This document shows positions 53,193-61,121 of a stretch of 62,827 bases of DNA, one piece after another. The stretch covers positions 286,018 to 348,844 of the forward strand of contig NZ_NPKJ01000075.1 of NCBI RefSeq assembly GCF_002284575.1, read 5' to 3'. The notes beneath the pieces are model-generated. The model did no database searches, was not told the DNA's origin, and was given only the letters and a program-made list of their open reading frames with translations. The position numbers were made by a program, and so were the translations under genes. Position 1 is the first letter of the stretch, and every line of letters starts with the position of its first letter. The stretch is from Mesorhizobium temperatum. Its GTDB lineage: Bacteria > Pseudomonadota > Alphaproteobacteria > Rhizobiales > Rhizobiaceae.

Positions 53193-53625
53193 CTATTCCC
53201 CCTCTGGCGGTCTGCTGTCTAGCGGCCTCTCATTGCTTGGATGCCATTTTTCACCGGACGTTCGAAGGCAACTCTACTTGTCCATATTGGAGCACATTCG
53301 GTCTGTTACTCCAACTCCACGCCCGCCCGGTCAGCCGATAACAGGGCTGGTTGAAAGCCCCGGCCTAGCTTCTCCCTCAAGCCAATCGAGGCGCGGCCAG
53401 CTTGCCGTTCATCATTGGTAGCCGGCGGGCCAACATGCTATGATGTGGCGGCAACCAACTGCAGTCCCAAGTGACTGTCAGGGGGCTTGAGCAATCTACG
53501 CTTTCGGTCGTTAGGTCCGACCGGCAGATTATGCTTGGCGCTGGAATCTCGCACGAAAGCAACGGCCCGCTACGTTGTATCTGGCTGCCACAGATGCCGC
53601 AAAGCTGGCCACGTGGGAGGATATC
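53193..53625. other. Intergenic region, no gene seen
   Basis: About 430 bases between the divergent DUF4105 and sorbosone-dehydrogenase-like genes. No frame has family similarity or a supported start. A GGGAGG ribosome site for the next gene is at 53615-53620. Confidence 0.4.
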
Positions 53626-54876
53626 GTGATCAAGAAACTCGCTTTCGTTTTGTCATGCGCTGCCGCCTTTTGCGCAACGTCCGCCTTTGCGCAGAACGCC
53701 AATCTCGAGAAACTTCGCGACTTCAAGACAACCGGCACACCGATGATGGAGCCGATACCGCAGACTGGGGAACACGCCGAAGCGCTCAAAGCCATTGCAG
53801 CGAAAATCAAGGTCCCGGATGGCTTTAAGGTCAACCTCTATGCCATCGTTCCCGACGCGCGTCACATGGCCGTGGGACCACAAGGTGTGGTGACGTTCGT
53901 CGGAACCCGCAAAGAGCGGGTCTATTCCATGACCGACCGCAACAAGGATCGCGTCGCCGATGATGTGAAGGTCTTCGCGCCTTCAATCAAAATGACAGTC
54001 CCGAACGGCGTTTGCTTCTCCAGAGATGGCCACCTCTACGTCGTCGAACAGAACCGCGTATTGTGGTTCGCGGGCGCCGAGTTTTTCTATGAAGGTCCCG
54101 ATGTCGCGGCTTTCGATATCGTGAAGCAAGGCGAGCTGATACCCGCATCTAACGAGAGCTTCAATCACACGGCCCGAACCTGCCGCGTCGGGCCCGATAA
54201 CCGCATCTATATTACCATCGGCCAGCCCTTTAATGTGCCAGCGCCCGAATTGCTCCCGGAATTCGAGAAACTGGGCATCGGCGGCATCATAAGCATGAAG
54301 CAGGACGGTACCGACCGCAAAATTTATGCGCGCGGAATGCGCAATCCTCTCGGCCTGGATTTTAATCCAAAGGACAAGACACTTTGGGTGAACGACAATC
54401 AGGTCGACGGCATGGGTGATACCATCCCTCCGGGTGAAATGAACCGTGTTACCGCACCGGGCCAGAATTTTGGCTTCCCCTGGTATGGCGGCGGCAAGAT
54501 CCGTACGATTGAGTACAAGGACGCCACAGTGCCCGAAGGCGTGATCTTTCCAGAGGTCGAGCAAGAGGCTCACGCGGCCGATCTTGGGCTGTCGTTCTAT
54601 ACCGGCAGGCAGTTCCCCGAAAAATACCGGGGCGGCATCTTCTCGACCCAGCACGGCTCCTGGAACCGCGTGGACCCCGTGGGCGCTCGGGTAATGTTCA
54701 CCTCGCTCAAGGCGGACGGCAAGGTGGACAAAACTGAAGTGTTCGCTGACCGCTGGCTGAACGAGCATGGCGAGTATCTCGGCCGCCCTGTCGATGTTCA
54801 GATGCTCAAGGACGGTTCGCTGCTGGTGTCCGACGATTTAGCTGGGGCCGTCTGGCGGATTTCCTACGGCGATTAA
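53626..54876 (+). CDS. PQQ-dependent sugar dehydrogenase / L-sorbosone dehydrogenase family protein
   Basis: A 416-residue periplasmic beta-propeller. A Sec signal peptide (about 1-22, CATSAFA) is followed by FKVNLYAIVPDARHMAVGPQGVVTFVGTR and repeated blades (YARGMRNPLGLDFNPKDKTLWVNDNQ; GIFSTQHGSWNRVDPVGARV; LLVSDDLAGAVWRISY). The family includes soluble glucose and sorbosone dehydrogenases that use PQQ. GTG 53626 follows GGGAGG by five bases. A c-type cytochrome gene begins 68 bases downstream in the same direction and probably takes the electrons. The sugar or alcohol oxidised is unknown. Confidence 0.88.
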   Translation: MIKKLAFVLSCAAAFCATSAFAQNANLEKLRDFKTTGTPMMEPIPQTGEHAEALKAIAAKIKVPDGFKVNLYAIVPDARHMAVGPQGVVTFVGTRKERVYSMTDRNKDRVADDVKVFAPSIKMTVPNGVCFSRDGHLYVVEQNRVLWFAGAEFFYEGPDVAAFDIVKQGELIPASNESFNHTARTCRVGPDNRIYITIGQPFNVPAPELLPEFEKLGIGGIISMKQDGTDRKIYARGMRNPLGLDFNPKDKTLWVNDNQVDGMGDTIPPGEMNRVTAPGQNFGFPWYGGGKIRTIEYKDATVPEGVIFPEVEQEAHAADLGLSFYTGRQFPEKYRGGIFSTQHGSWNRVDPVGARVMFTSLKADGKVDKTEVFADRWLNEHGEYLGRPVDVQMLKDGSLLVSDDLAGAVWRISYGD

Positions 54877-54944
54877 GCGACTTAGCCAGGCGGCGGACTT
54901 TTGCTGCTGCCTGGCTCATTTCCCTATGGATATAGGAGTTCGGG

Positions 54945-55268
54945 GTGCGGGGTTTGATCGTAAGTCTGGCTGCGCTCTTTGCCTGTTCGTCTCTCGCGGA
55001 GGCCGGAGGTGATGCCGCTGCGGGCAAAAGGGTCATGCTGAAGTGCCAAGTCTGCCATGGCAAGGATGGCATCGCCAAGCTGCCCGAGGCGCCGAACATA
55101 GCCGGGCAAAAGGAGGATTATCTTGTCAAGGCGCTGATGGCCTTCAAGGCAGGCGAACGCAAGAACGAGCAGATGACTGTCGTCACCAAGGGCTTGAGCG
55201 ATGAGGATATAGCGAATGTCGCCGCCTATTATTCATCGATCAAGATCACCGTTCAGGTTCCGCCATGA
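54945..55268 (+). CDS. Class I cytochrome c, partner of the dehydrogenase
   Basis: A 107-residue periplasmic cytochrome c: signal peptide of about 20 residues, haem motif CQVCH (C34, C37, H38) and a likely distal ligand M77 in NEQMTVV. The end LSDEDIANVAAYYSS is typical of cytochrome c553/cytochrome c4-like domains. The GTG start has AGGAG six bases upstream. Its place directly after the PQQ-type dehydrogenase suggests an electron carrier to the respiratory chain. Confidence 0.9.
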   Translation: MRGLIVSLAALFACSSLAEAGGDAAAGKRVMLKCQVCHGKDGIAKLPEAPNIAGQKEDYLVKALMAFKAGERKNEQMTVVTKGLSDEDIANVAAYYSSIKITVQVPP

Positions 55269-55313
55269 GACCAGCTCGCAGAGCGTCCGCCGCCTGGCGA
55301 CGTCACCGAGCGA

Positions 55314-55706
55314 TCACGGGTTCCATCCGCCGCTGCCGTACTGACGGGTAATGATTTCGAGAAGATGACCGTTCGGGTCCTCGAAATAAACGCCGCGGCC
55401 GCCGTCGTGGTGATTGATCTCGCCCAGCTGCGTCCGGCCAGGGTCAGCCCAGTACGGGAGATCCCGTTCACGAATCCTACCGAAGATCTCGTCGAACTCG
55501 GCTTCGCTGACCAGGAAGGCGTAATGCTGCGGCCTGATTTCGCCGCCGGTATCCATGTAGTCGAGGTTGGCACCGTTTTCGGTCGTGACCATCTGGAAAG
55601 GCCCCCAGCGCCTCGGGGCTGGAAGGCCAAGCATTTCCGCCAGGAACTTTGCCGACTCCTCGCTGTTGCGGGCCGGCAGTATTGTATGGTTGAAATCGAT
55701 AGCCAT
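55314..55706 (-). CDS. VOC family (glyoxalase-like) protein
   Basis: A 130-residue VOC protein: FNHTILPARNSEESAKFLAEMLGL (H ligand), HYAFLVSEAEFDEIFGRI (H), GGRGVYFEDPNGHLLEII (E). All expected metal ligands are present. ATG 55706 follows GGGAG by seven bases. Similar proteins act as glyoxalase-like lyases or dioxygenases; function cannot be fixed. It converges on the cytochrome gene. Confidence 0.88.
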   Translation of the reverse strand: MAIDFNHTILPARNSEESAKFLAEMLGLPAPRRWGPFQMVTTENGANLDYMDTGGEIRPQHYAFLVSEAEFDEIFGRIRERDLPYWADPGRTQLGEINHHDGGRGVYFEDPNGHLLEIITRQYGSGGWNP

Positions 55707-55793
55707 GCCATCACTCCCTTTGATCTCTCCTCGCACGTCGTCGTTCCACGACTGAAGCGATGCTGCACGAGATGGGGTCGAAGGCCATGATGC

Positions 55794-56362
55794 TCAAGCC
55801 GGCGTGGCAACATGCCCGATGACCTGCACGGGGTCAGCCTGATGAATACGGGCGATGATCATTTCGCCGCTATCCGGCACTCGCCGGTCAAGCCGGTGAT
55901 GTTGACCTGATGCGTGACAAGCACGGCTGGTCCACCGAAACGCTGCCCGCGAAGCCAGGCCGAAAGAGCGGCGGTGCGCTGCTCGCCGGCCGAACTGTCG
56001 CCAAAGAATGAATTGAGCAGCTCGAGAGGCACAACTTCGCCGATCCCTAGCAGGCGAGCGGTGTCGAGGCAACGACACCACTGGCTCGAATAGACGGCTG
56101 CCGACGAGATGCCATTCGCACGGAACAGGTCGCCGATTGCGCGGGACTGCGCACGACCTTCTTCCGACAGATTCCGCTGGGTGCTGCAATCACCGAGCCT
56201 GAAGCCAGGCGGATCGCCGGAGCCTGGGGCCGCGGCATGGCGCAGCAAGGCAATGGCTTCTCCGGATCGCAGGGCTGACCAGAGCGGCTCGGTGGCGCGT
56301 GCCTTGCCGAAGGCAGCCGCTCCGAGCGACAGGACAAGAAATCGCCGACGTCCAATTCGCAT
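55794..56362 (-). pseudogene. Histidine phosphatase family protein, frameshifted near the C-terminus
   Basis: A phosphoglycerate-mutase-fold phosphatase with a twin-arginine-like export signal (MRIGRRRFLVLSLGAAAFG), the catalytic RH at 41-42 (LLRHAAAPGSGD) and the second His 151 in LVTHQVNITGLTG. All catalytic residues precede the break. After GLTGE the frame stops at 55859; the usual ending PDSGEMIIARIHQADPVQ is found in the next frame and ends at 55794, consistent with loss of one base in a CCC run. The truncated protein of 167 residues could still be active, so this may be a gene with a sequence error. Confidence 0.75.
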
Positions 56363-56390
56363 CTTGCTTCTCACCTTATCCGATAGCAGC

Positions 56391-56489
56391 CTACTGCAGG
56401 TAGTGAGCCTCGTTGAGCAATGCCGGGTCGCAGTGCTCAACGGCCTTGCCGTCTACGATCCGCAGCATGTCGAACCAGGTGGTGGTTTC
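56391..56489 (-). pseudogene. C-terminal remnant of an NTF2/SnoaL-like protein
   Basis: Minus strand: ETTTWFDMLRIVDGKAVEHC then DPALLNEAHYLQ and a stop (56391-56393). This is the characteristic final strand and tail of NTF2-like proteins (WFDMLRIEDGKIVEHWD). The upstream part of the gene is not recognisable in the same frame before the MFS stop at 56574. A deletion remnant. Confidence 0.55.
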
Positions 56490-56573
56490 GGGGTGCTTAG
56501 GACCCGACGCGGACCAGCACTTTCATTCCATATGGCCCAACATAAATGTTAGTGCCGACGATTTCAGGGCCGA

Positions 56574-57812
56574 TCAGGAGCTGGAAACATTCCAGCCGAC
56601 AGACAAGCCCCTCATCAGCCGCCGCGATACCCTCCACATCAGGACGGCGGCGGCAAGACTGTAGATGCCCATCAAGGCCAGTTGCAGCGCGTAGTCGACG
56701 CCGGCGTCGATCAGGTATCCGGTGATGCCGGGACCCATCGCCGACGCGAGAACCATCACGGCCACCACAACCGAGCGGATCGCGCCGAGATGCGCGGTGC
56801 CGTAGATCACCGGCCACATGGCGCCCTCCAAGGTCGAGGAGAAGCCGTAGCTGATGCCAAGCAGCGCCATGAAGACGAAGATGGCGAAAGGCGCCGTCAG
56901 ATAGGCAGCCGCGAAGCATGCCAGTGCCAGCGGCAGAAGGAATAGAGGCAGCAGCTGGACCGCCGAGAAGCGGTCGACCAGCCACCCGGCCAGAAGCGCA
57001 AAGGCCATCGTCGTGGCGGATAGGACGGCGAAGCCGCTCGCGAAGAGTTGCAGCGGCCAGCTTCGAAGCTCGGTTAGGTAGACCTGGTGAAAGAAGATAG
57101 TCGTGCCGACGAAGGCGGGAGCCAGGACACCCAGGCAGATGGCGTAGAACGTCGGATCGCGCAGGACTTCCGCCCGCGTCCAGTGCTTCACTGCGCGTTG
57201 CGCCCTCGGCTGGATCTCGCTCTGCGGATTGCGTTCCTTCCAGACCAGCGCACAAACCAGAGGCAACGCCACGACCAGGATGAAGGCTGCGCAGACGAAC
57301 CAGCTTCCCCTCCAGCCGACGAGGCCGGCCACGAGGACGAACAAGAAAGGCAGCAGTGCGCCGCCAACATGAAAGCCAAGCGTGACGACCGAGACGGCGC
57401 GGCCCCGGTTCGCGGCGAACCAGCGGCCTGTTGCCGTCAAAGCGGTCTGGGTCATCATGCCCTGCCCGAAAAGGCGCAGCAGATAGAGCGCTAGGAGCAG
57501 GGTTGGCAGCGAACCGGCGAGCCCCATCGCGATGCTGGCGCAGGCGAGCATGAGCATCGTCGCGATCGCCATGGTCACTGTCGAATACCGGTCCAGCGGC
57601 CGACCCAAGAACGGCAGAGTCGCCGCGCTGAGGACCGTTGCCAGCATGTAAAGCCCGCCGAACTCGCCATGACTCAACCCGAACGTCTCGCGGATACCCC
57701 CGTTCGACAAGGCGATGAAGAAGGTCTGCCCGAAGGACGAGACGAGGGTCAGCAAAAAGGCGCCCGAGAGCCAGCGGACATTGTTGACGACGAACGTACT
57801 GAAGGACTGCAT
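56574..57812 (-). CDS. MFS transporter
   Basis: A 412-residue major facilitator with about twelve transmembrane helices. Features are GRPLDRYSTVTMAIAT (loop 2-3), FGQGMMTQTALTATGRWF and GWLVDRFSAVQLLPL (loop 8-9). It resembles the oxalate/formate and monocarboxylate antiporter-like group, as does the MFS protein at 28448-29650, but the two are not close copies. The start at 57812 is the only good ATG. Substrate unknown. Confidence 0.88.
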   Translation of the reverse strand: MQSFSTFVVNNVRWLSGAFLLTLVSSFGQTFFIALSNGGIRETFGLSHGEFGGLYMLATVLSAATLPFLGRPLDRYSTVTMAIATMLMLACASIAMGLAGSLPTLLLALYLLRLFGQGMMTQTALTATGRWFAANRGRAVSVVTLGFHVGGALLPFLFVLVAGLVGWRGSWFVCAAFILVVALPLVCALVWKERNPQSEIQPRAQRAVKHWTRAEVLRDPTFYAICLGVLAPAFVGTTIFFHQVYLTELRSWPLQLFASGFAVLSATTMAFALLAGWLVDRFSAVQLLPLFLLPLALACFAAAYLTAPFAIFVFMALLGISYGFSSTLEGAMWPVIYGTAHLGAIRSVVVAVMVLASAMGPGITGYLIDAGVDYALQLALMGIYSLAAAVLMWRVSRRLMRGLSVGWNVSSS

Positions 57813-58201
57813 GATCTTGTTATGTCTCGATAGAGTGCGCGCTTACGGTTCGTTCTCTATCGGCCTCCGCTGCCGGAGGATATCGGCCAGTTCCGCTTTG
57901 ATCAGAGGTCTGGCTTCAGTCCGAGCGGTCCAACTTCCATGCCGATACCAACGAGCCAGTCCGACTTCGGTGTCCTCGCCACTTTGCTTGCGAGTGAATC
58001 GGACGCCGTCGCGCTCTTAAGTCAGGCACTCAAAGGCATCATGCCTCTCGCTTAAGCTCAGGTCCTCCTTCCCCTCTCGGATTGTATTTGCCGGACGCTG
58101 TCGAATGTGAAAGGCTTTTCGGCGGAAGCCGGTCATCCGGTGGATGTCGGCCGAACCGGAACAATGGTATCCTGCGGGGAGCATTCGGGGAGGCGACTGC
58201 A
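57813..58201. other. Intergenic region, no gene seen
   Basis: About 390 bases between the divergent MFS and ankyrin genes. The only structure noticed is an AGGCAT-C-ATGCCT palindrome near 58031-58043. No supported reading frame. Confidence 0.4.
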
Positions 58202-58837
58202 TTGACCGAGAGCTTGGAAGCCGAAGAGGCGAGAGGTTGGTCGAATCTGCTGCTCGCGGCAGAAAGCGGCGATGCGGAGGCCGTTCAAGCGGAATTGGCG
58301 GCCGGCGCCAATATCAACGAGGCGGACGGCGGCGGCTGGTCAGCCCTTCATCTCGCAGCGCTCAATGCCCGTACCGCGGCGGTCGAGGCGCTGATCGAAC
58401 ACCCAGCAATCGATGTGAATTCCAGAAACAAATGGAAGAGCACGCCTTTGAGCCTTGCTTCGGCCAAGGGCCACTACGCCTCTATTTTAGCCCTCGTGAA
58501 GCATCCGGAAATAGAGATCGATGCAAGAGCCGACTATTACAGCAGGACGGCCCTTATTGAAGCAGCAAAGAACGGGCATCTGGATGTCGTCAAGTTGCTT
58601 GTCGAGAATGGCGCCGACGTGAATCTTACTGACAAGACCGGAAGAAACAACGCGCTTATCGAGGCTATCAAGGGACGGCACTACGAGGTCGCGGGATACC
58701 TGCTTGATTCTCGGAAAATGAACTTTCTCAACAAGGATATGAGACTGAACGCCCTGATCTGGGCTGGAAGCTGCCATAACCCTCAACTCATCGAAAAGCT
58801 GGAAGTCTCGATCCATACTTTCTTCGAAGGCAAGTGA
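58202..58837 (+). CDS. Ankyrin repeat protein
   Basis: A 211-residue soluble protein with four to five ankyrin repeats: WSNLLLAAESGDAEAVQAEL, GGWSALHLAALNARTAAVEALIE, KWKSTPLSLASAKGHYASIL, SRTALIEAAKNGHLDVVKLL, GRNNALIEAIKGRHYEVAGYLL. Such repeats bind other proteins. TTG 58202 is chosen because GGGGAGG lies eight bases upstream; the frame further upstream shows no ankyrin sequence. No signal peptide is seen, so it probably acts in the cytoplasm. The partner is unknown. Confidence 0.85.
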   Translation: MTESLEAEEARGWSNLLLAAESGDAEAVQAELAAGANINEADGGGWSALHLAALNARTAAVEALIEHPAIDVNSRNKWKSTPLSLASAKGHYASILALVKHPEIEIDARADYYSRTALIEAAKNGHLDVVKLLVENGADVNLTDKTGRNNALIEAIKGRHYEVAGYLLDSRKMNFLNKDMRLNALIWAGSCHNPQLIEKLEVSIHTFFEGK

Positions 58838-58936
58838 AGGTCCCGCTTCGGCCGCAGGGACCATGTCCGTGGTCTTGCACTGGCCGAATGTCCTCGATCG
58901 CCGCAGGCCGCCTGTGGAGTTCCCTTCCAAGATCAT

Positions 58937-58952
58937 TCAACCAATCGGTTGA
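58937..58952. promoter_or_regulatory. Candidate ArsR operator 1
   Basis: Inverted repeat TCAACC-AATC-GGTTGA overlapping the -35 box of the arsR promoter. Similar to operator 2 around the start codon. Auto-repression is inferred. Confidence 0.65.
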
Positions 58953-58977
58953 CAATTCGAAAGCGTGTCTCTATATT
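58949..58977 (+). promoter_or_regulatory. Sigma-70-type promoter of the arsR operon
   Basis: TTGACA (58949-58954), a 17-base spacer and TATATT (58972-58977). This nearly ideal promoter would start transcription at about 58984, directly at the ATG of arsR, so the message would be essentially leaderless. Confidence 0.75.
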
Positions 58978-58993
58978 CAACTACATGGTTGAA
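58976..58993. promoter_or_regulatory. Candidate ArsR operator 2 spanning the start codon
   Basis: Inverted repeat TTCAAC-TACATG-GTTGAA overlapping the end of the -10 box, the presumed transcription start and the ATG of arsR. Confidence 0.65.
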
Positions 58994-59374
58994 TTAGAGA
59001 CACCCCAGATCGACGCGGTTTTTCACGCCCTTGGCGACGCCACCCGCCGGAGGATGCTTCGCGACCTCGCCGGCGGCGAGCGAACGGTAAGCCAGCTGGC
59101 GGAACCCTTCGCCATGTCGCTGGCGGCCGCCTCCAAGCACATCAAGGCGCTGGAGAATGCAGGGCTTATTCGTCGAGAGGTGAGGGGCCGCACGCATCTT
59201 TGCCGCCTCGAACCGGGACCGCTGGCCAGCGCCCACCAATGGCTGGGCTTCTACGAGCGCTTCTGGACCAACCGTCTCGACATTCTCGAACGTCTCCTTC
59301 GTGAGGAGGACGCACGCAAAGCCCAGGATCATTCCAGGAAATCGCCCACTTCAAAAGAAGGAAACGACCAATGA
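58985..59374 (+). CDS. ArsR/SmtB family winged-helix regulator
   Basis: A 129-residue repressor-like protein: VFHALGDATRRRMLRDLAGGERTVSQLAEPF, AAASKHIKALENAGLIRREVRG, then HQWLGFYERFWTNRLDILERLL. It is of the group usually paired with an SRPBCC gene and lacks metal-binding cysteines. The downstream SRPBCC gene starts inside its stop codon (ATGA at 59371-59374). Two matching inverted repeats around the promoter argue for auto-repression. Such regulators respond to unknown small molecules. Confidence 0.92.
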   Translation: MVELETPQIDAVFHALGDATRRRMLRDLAGGERTVSQLAEPFAMSLAAASKHIKALENAGLIRREVRGRTHLCRLEPGPLASAHQWLGFYERFWTNRLDILERLLREEDARKAQDHSRKSPTSKEGNDQ

Positions 59375-59904
59375 ACCAGATGAAAACCATCGAAGCCTAT
59401 GGCGAGCTGACCGAGCCCGCCACGTTCACCATCCAGCGGCTTTTGCCTGGCCCCATCGAGCGGGTCTGGGCCTATCTCACCGAGAGTGACCTGCGTCGGC
59501 AGTGGATGGCCGCGGGCCAGATGGAAATGAAGGCCGGCACCTCGTTCGAATTCGTCTGGCGTAACGACGAGCTGACCGACCCGCCCGGCCAGCGCCCTGC
59601 GGGCTTCCCCGAAGAGCATCGGATGGAGGGCCGGATCACCGAGCTCGATCCGCCTTACAATCTCGCCATCACCTGGGGAAACACCGGCGGCGTTTCCTTC
59701 TTGCTGGAGCCGAAAGGCAACGATGTGCTGCTCACCGTCGTCCATCGCCGGCTGCCGGAACGCGCAATCCAGCTCAACGTCACCGCCGGCTGGCACATGC
59801 ACCTCGACATGCTGGCTGCCCGCCTCGCGGGCAAGACGCCGACCTCTTTCTGGGAGGGCTGGAGCCGCCTGCGGGAAGAATACGACCGCCGCCTGCCGGC
59901 CTGA
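59371..59904 (+). CDS. SRPBCC (AHSA1-type) domain protein
   Basis: A 177-residue START/Bet v1-like protein: FTIQRLLPGPIERVWAYLTESDLRRQWMAAG, then FEFVWRNDELTD, GRITELDPPYNLAITW, and WHMHLDMLAARLAG. The fold has a deep hydrophobic pocket for lipids or small ligands. Tight coupling to the ArsR gene suggests that both respond to or act on the same compound. Confidence 0.9.
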   Translation: MNQMKTIEAYGELTEPATFTIQRLLPGPIERVWAYLTESDLRRQWMAAGQMEMKAGTSFEFVWRNDELTDPPGQRPAGFPEEHRMEGRITELDPPYNLAITWGNTGGVSFLLEPKGNDVLLTVVHRRLPERAIQLNVTAGWHMHLDMLAARLAGKTPTSFWEGWSRLREEYDRRLPA

Positions 59905-60033
59905 CACGATCGCGTCGGCCACCCTGAAGTCACCGCCCAGCCTCCACCGGCATCGGCCCTTGGAGGCTCGCACACCAGCAACGAACCCGACGATGAAACG
60001 TGCTTGCATTTCGCAAGCGCGATGGAGGAAGTC

Positions 60034-60609
60034 ATGCGCAAATTGATCACCGGAATGAAGGTTTCCGTCGACGGCAAGATGGAGGGACCCGAGGGTTACG
60101 CCGATTGGGTCGACGCGTGGTCGGAGGAGTATGGGCTGACGCCGCAAATCGATGCCTGCCTGCTCGGGAGCGTCATGTACGCCGGCTACGAGCGCTACTG
60201 GAGCGCGATCCAGAATGAGCCGGACAAGCCGCTGCCGATGACCGGCAAATTGCCGACGCCAGCGGAGCTCGAATGGGCCCGCTTTGCCGAACAGACCCCG
60301 CATTATGTGCTGTCGAACACAATAACCTCGGCGGCCTGGCCAAAGACGCGCTTCATGCGGAGCCTCGAAGACATCGCTGCCCTCAAGCAGCAGCCGGGCA
60401 AGGATATCTATCTCATGGGCGGCGCGCGAATGACCGCGAGCCTTATCGATGCCGGGCTGGTGGATGAACTGCGGCTGATCGTCTATCCGCTGCTCGTCGG
60501 CGAAGGGAAGGCGTTGTTTGGAGCAACGCAAAAGCGTCGCGGGCTCGAACTGCGGAAGGTTCAGCAGCTCACGGATGGGCGCGTCAGCCTGGTCTATCGA
60601 ATTGGCTAA
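60034..60609 (+). CDS. Dihydrofolate reductase family protein (RibD C-terminal domain)
   Basis: A 191-residue NADPH-binding reductase of the DHFR/RibD_C superfamily: MRKLITGMKVSVDGKMEG, IDACLLGSVMYAGYERYWSAI, KDIYLMGGARMTASLIDAGLVDEL, IVYPLLVGEGKALFG. These proteins commonly accompany ArsR-SRPBCC pairs. ATG 60034 has GGAGG at five bases. It begins 129 bases after the SRPBCC gene in the same direction, probably in the same transcription unit. The reduced substrate is unknown. Confidence 0.88.
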   Translation: MRKLITGMKVSVDGKMEGPEGYADWVDAWSEEYGLTPQIDACLLGSVMYAGYERYWSAIQNEPDKPLPMTGKLPTPAELEWARFAEQTPHYVLSNTITSAAWPKTRFMRSLEDIAALKQQPGKDIYLMGGARMTASLIDAGLVDELRLIVYPLLVGEGKALFGATQKRRGLELRKVQQLTDGRVSLVYRIG

Positions 60610-60678
60610 ATCAGCCGGTTTTCGCAGATTTCGCAGCGCTGCCCGGCTGAAATTTATTCCTGAAGGCCACGTCGCCGG

Positions 60679-61002
60679 TCAGAGGGAAACCGATAGCCCA
60701 CCGTCAACCGCCGGTACATGGCCGTTGACGTAGGCGGCAGCGTCGGAGGCGAGAAACACCACGGCTCCGCCGAGCTCCTCAGGCTGAGCCCAGCGGCCCG
60801 CGGGGGTTCGTGTCTCGACCCATTTGGTGAAGGCCTCGTCGCTCATAAGTGCGGTATTGAGCTCGGTGGCGAAATAGCCGGGGGCGATCGCGTTGACGGT
60901 GATGCCTTGACGGCCCAGCTCAGCGGCAGTGGAGCGTGTCAGCCCGTGCAGCCACGCCTTTGCCGCCACATAGGCGTGAATGGTGGGACGGCCAGAAGAC
61001 AT
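60679..61002 (-). pseudogene. C-terminal half of an SDR oxidoreductase
   Basis: The frame keeps the catalytic YVAAKAWLHGLTRSTAAEL region, VNAIAPGYFATELN and NGHVPAVDGGLSVSL of a classical short-chain dehydrogenase, but the Rossmann half (about 135 residues with TGxxxGIG and NNAG) is missing. Upstream it joins directly to an aldo/keto reductase fragment in another frame. The protein cannot bind NAD(P) in the usual way, so it is a deletion remnant. Confidence 0.85.
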
Positions 61003-61120
61003 CGAAATTGGCGACGATCCAGTCCCAGTGGATCGACTTTGGAATGACGATCAGCCCTTCCTGAAGGTGCCATCTGATGATCACCTGCGCCACGGACTTG
61101 CGGTGCTTTCCGGCGATGTT
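60995..61120 (-). pseudogene. Aldo/keto reductase fragment fused to the SDR remnant
   Basis: Minus strand: NIAGKHRKSVAQVIIRW, HLQEGLIVIPKSIH then WDWIVANFDVF. It matches residues of the aldo/keto reductase encoded at 51168-52023 (NIAGKHRKSVAQVIIRWHLQ) with high DNA similarity, about nine bases in ten by eye. Both ends are cut. The junction with the SDR lies within GATGTCTTC at 60995-61003. Confidence 0.8.
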
Positions 61121-61121
61121 T

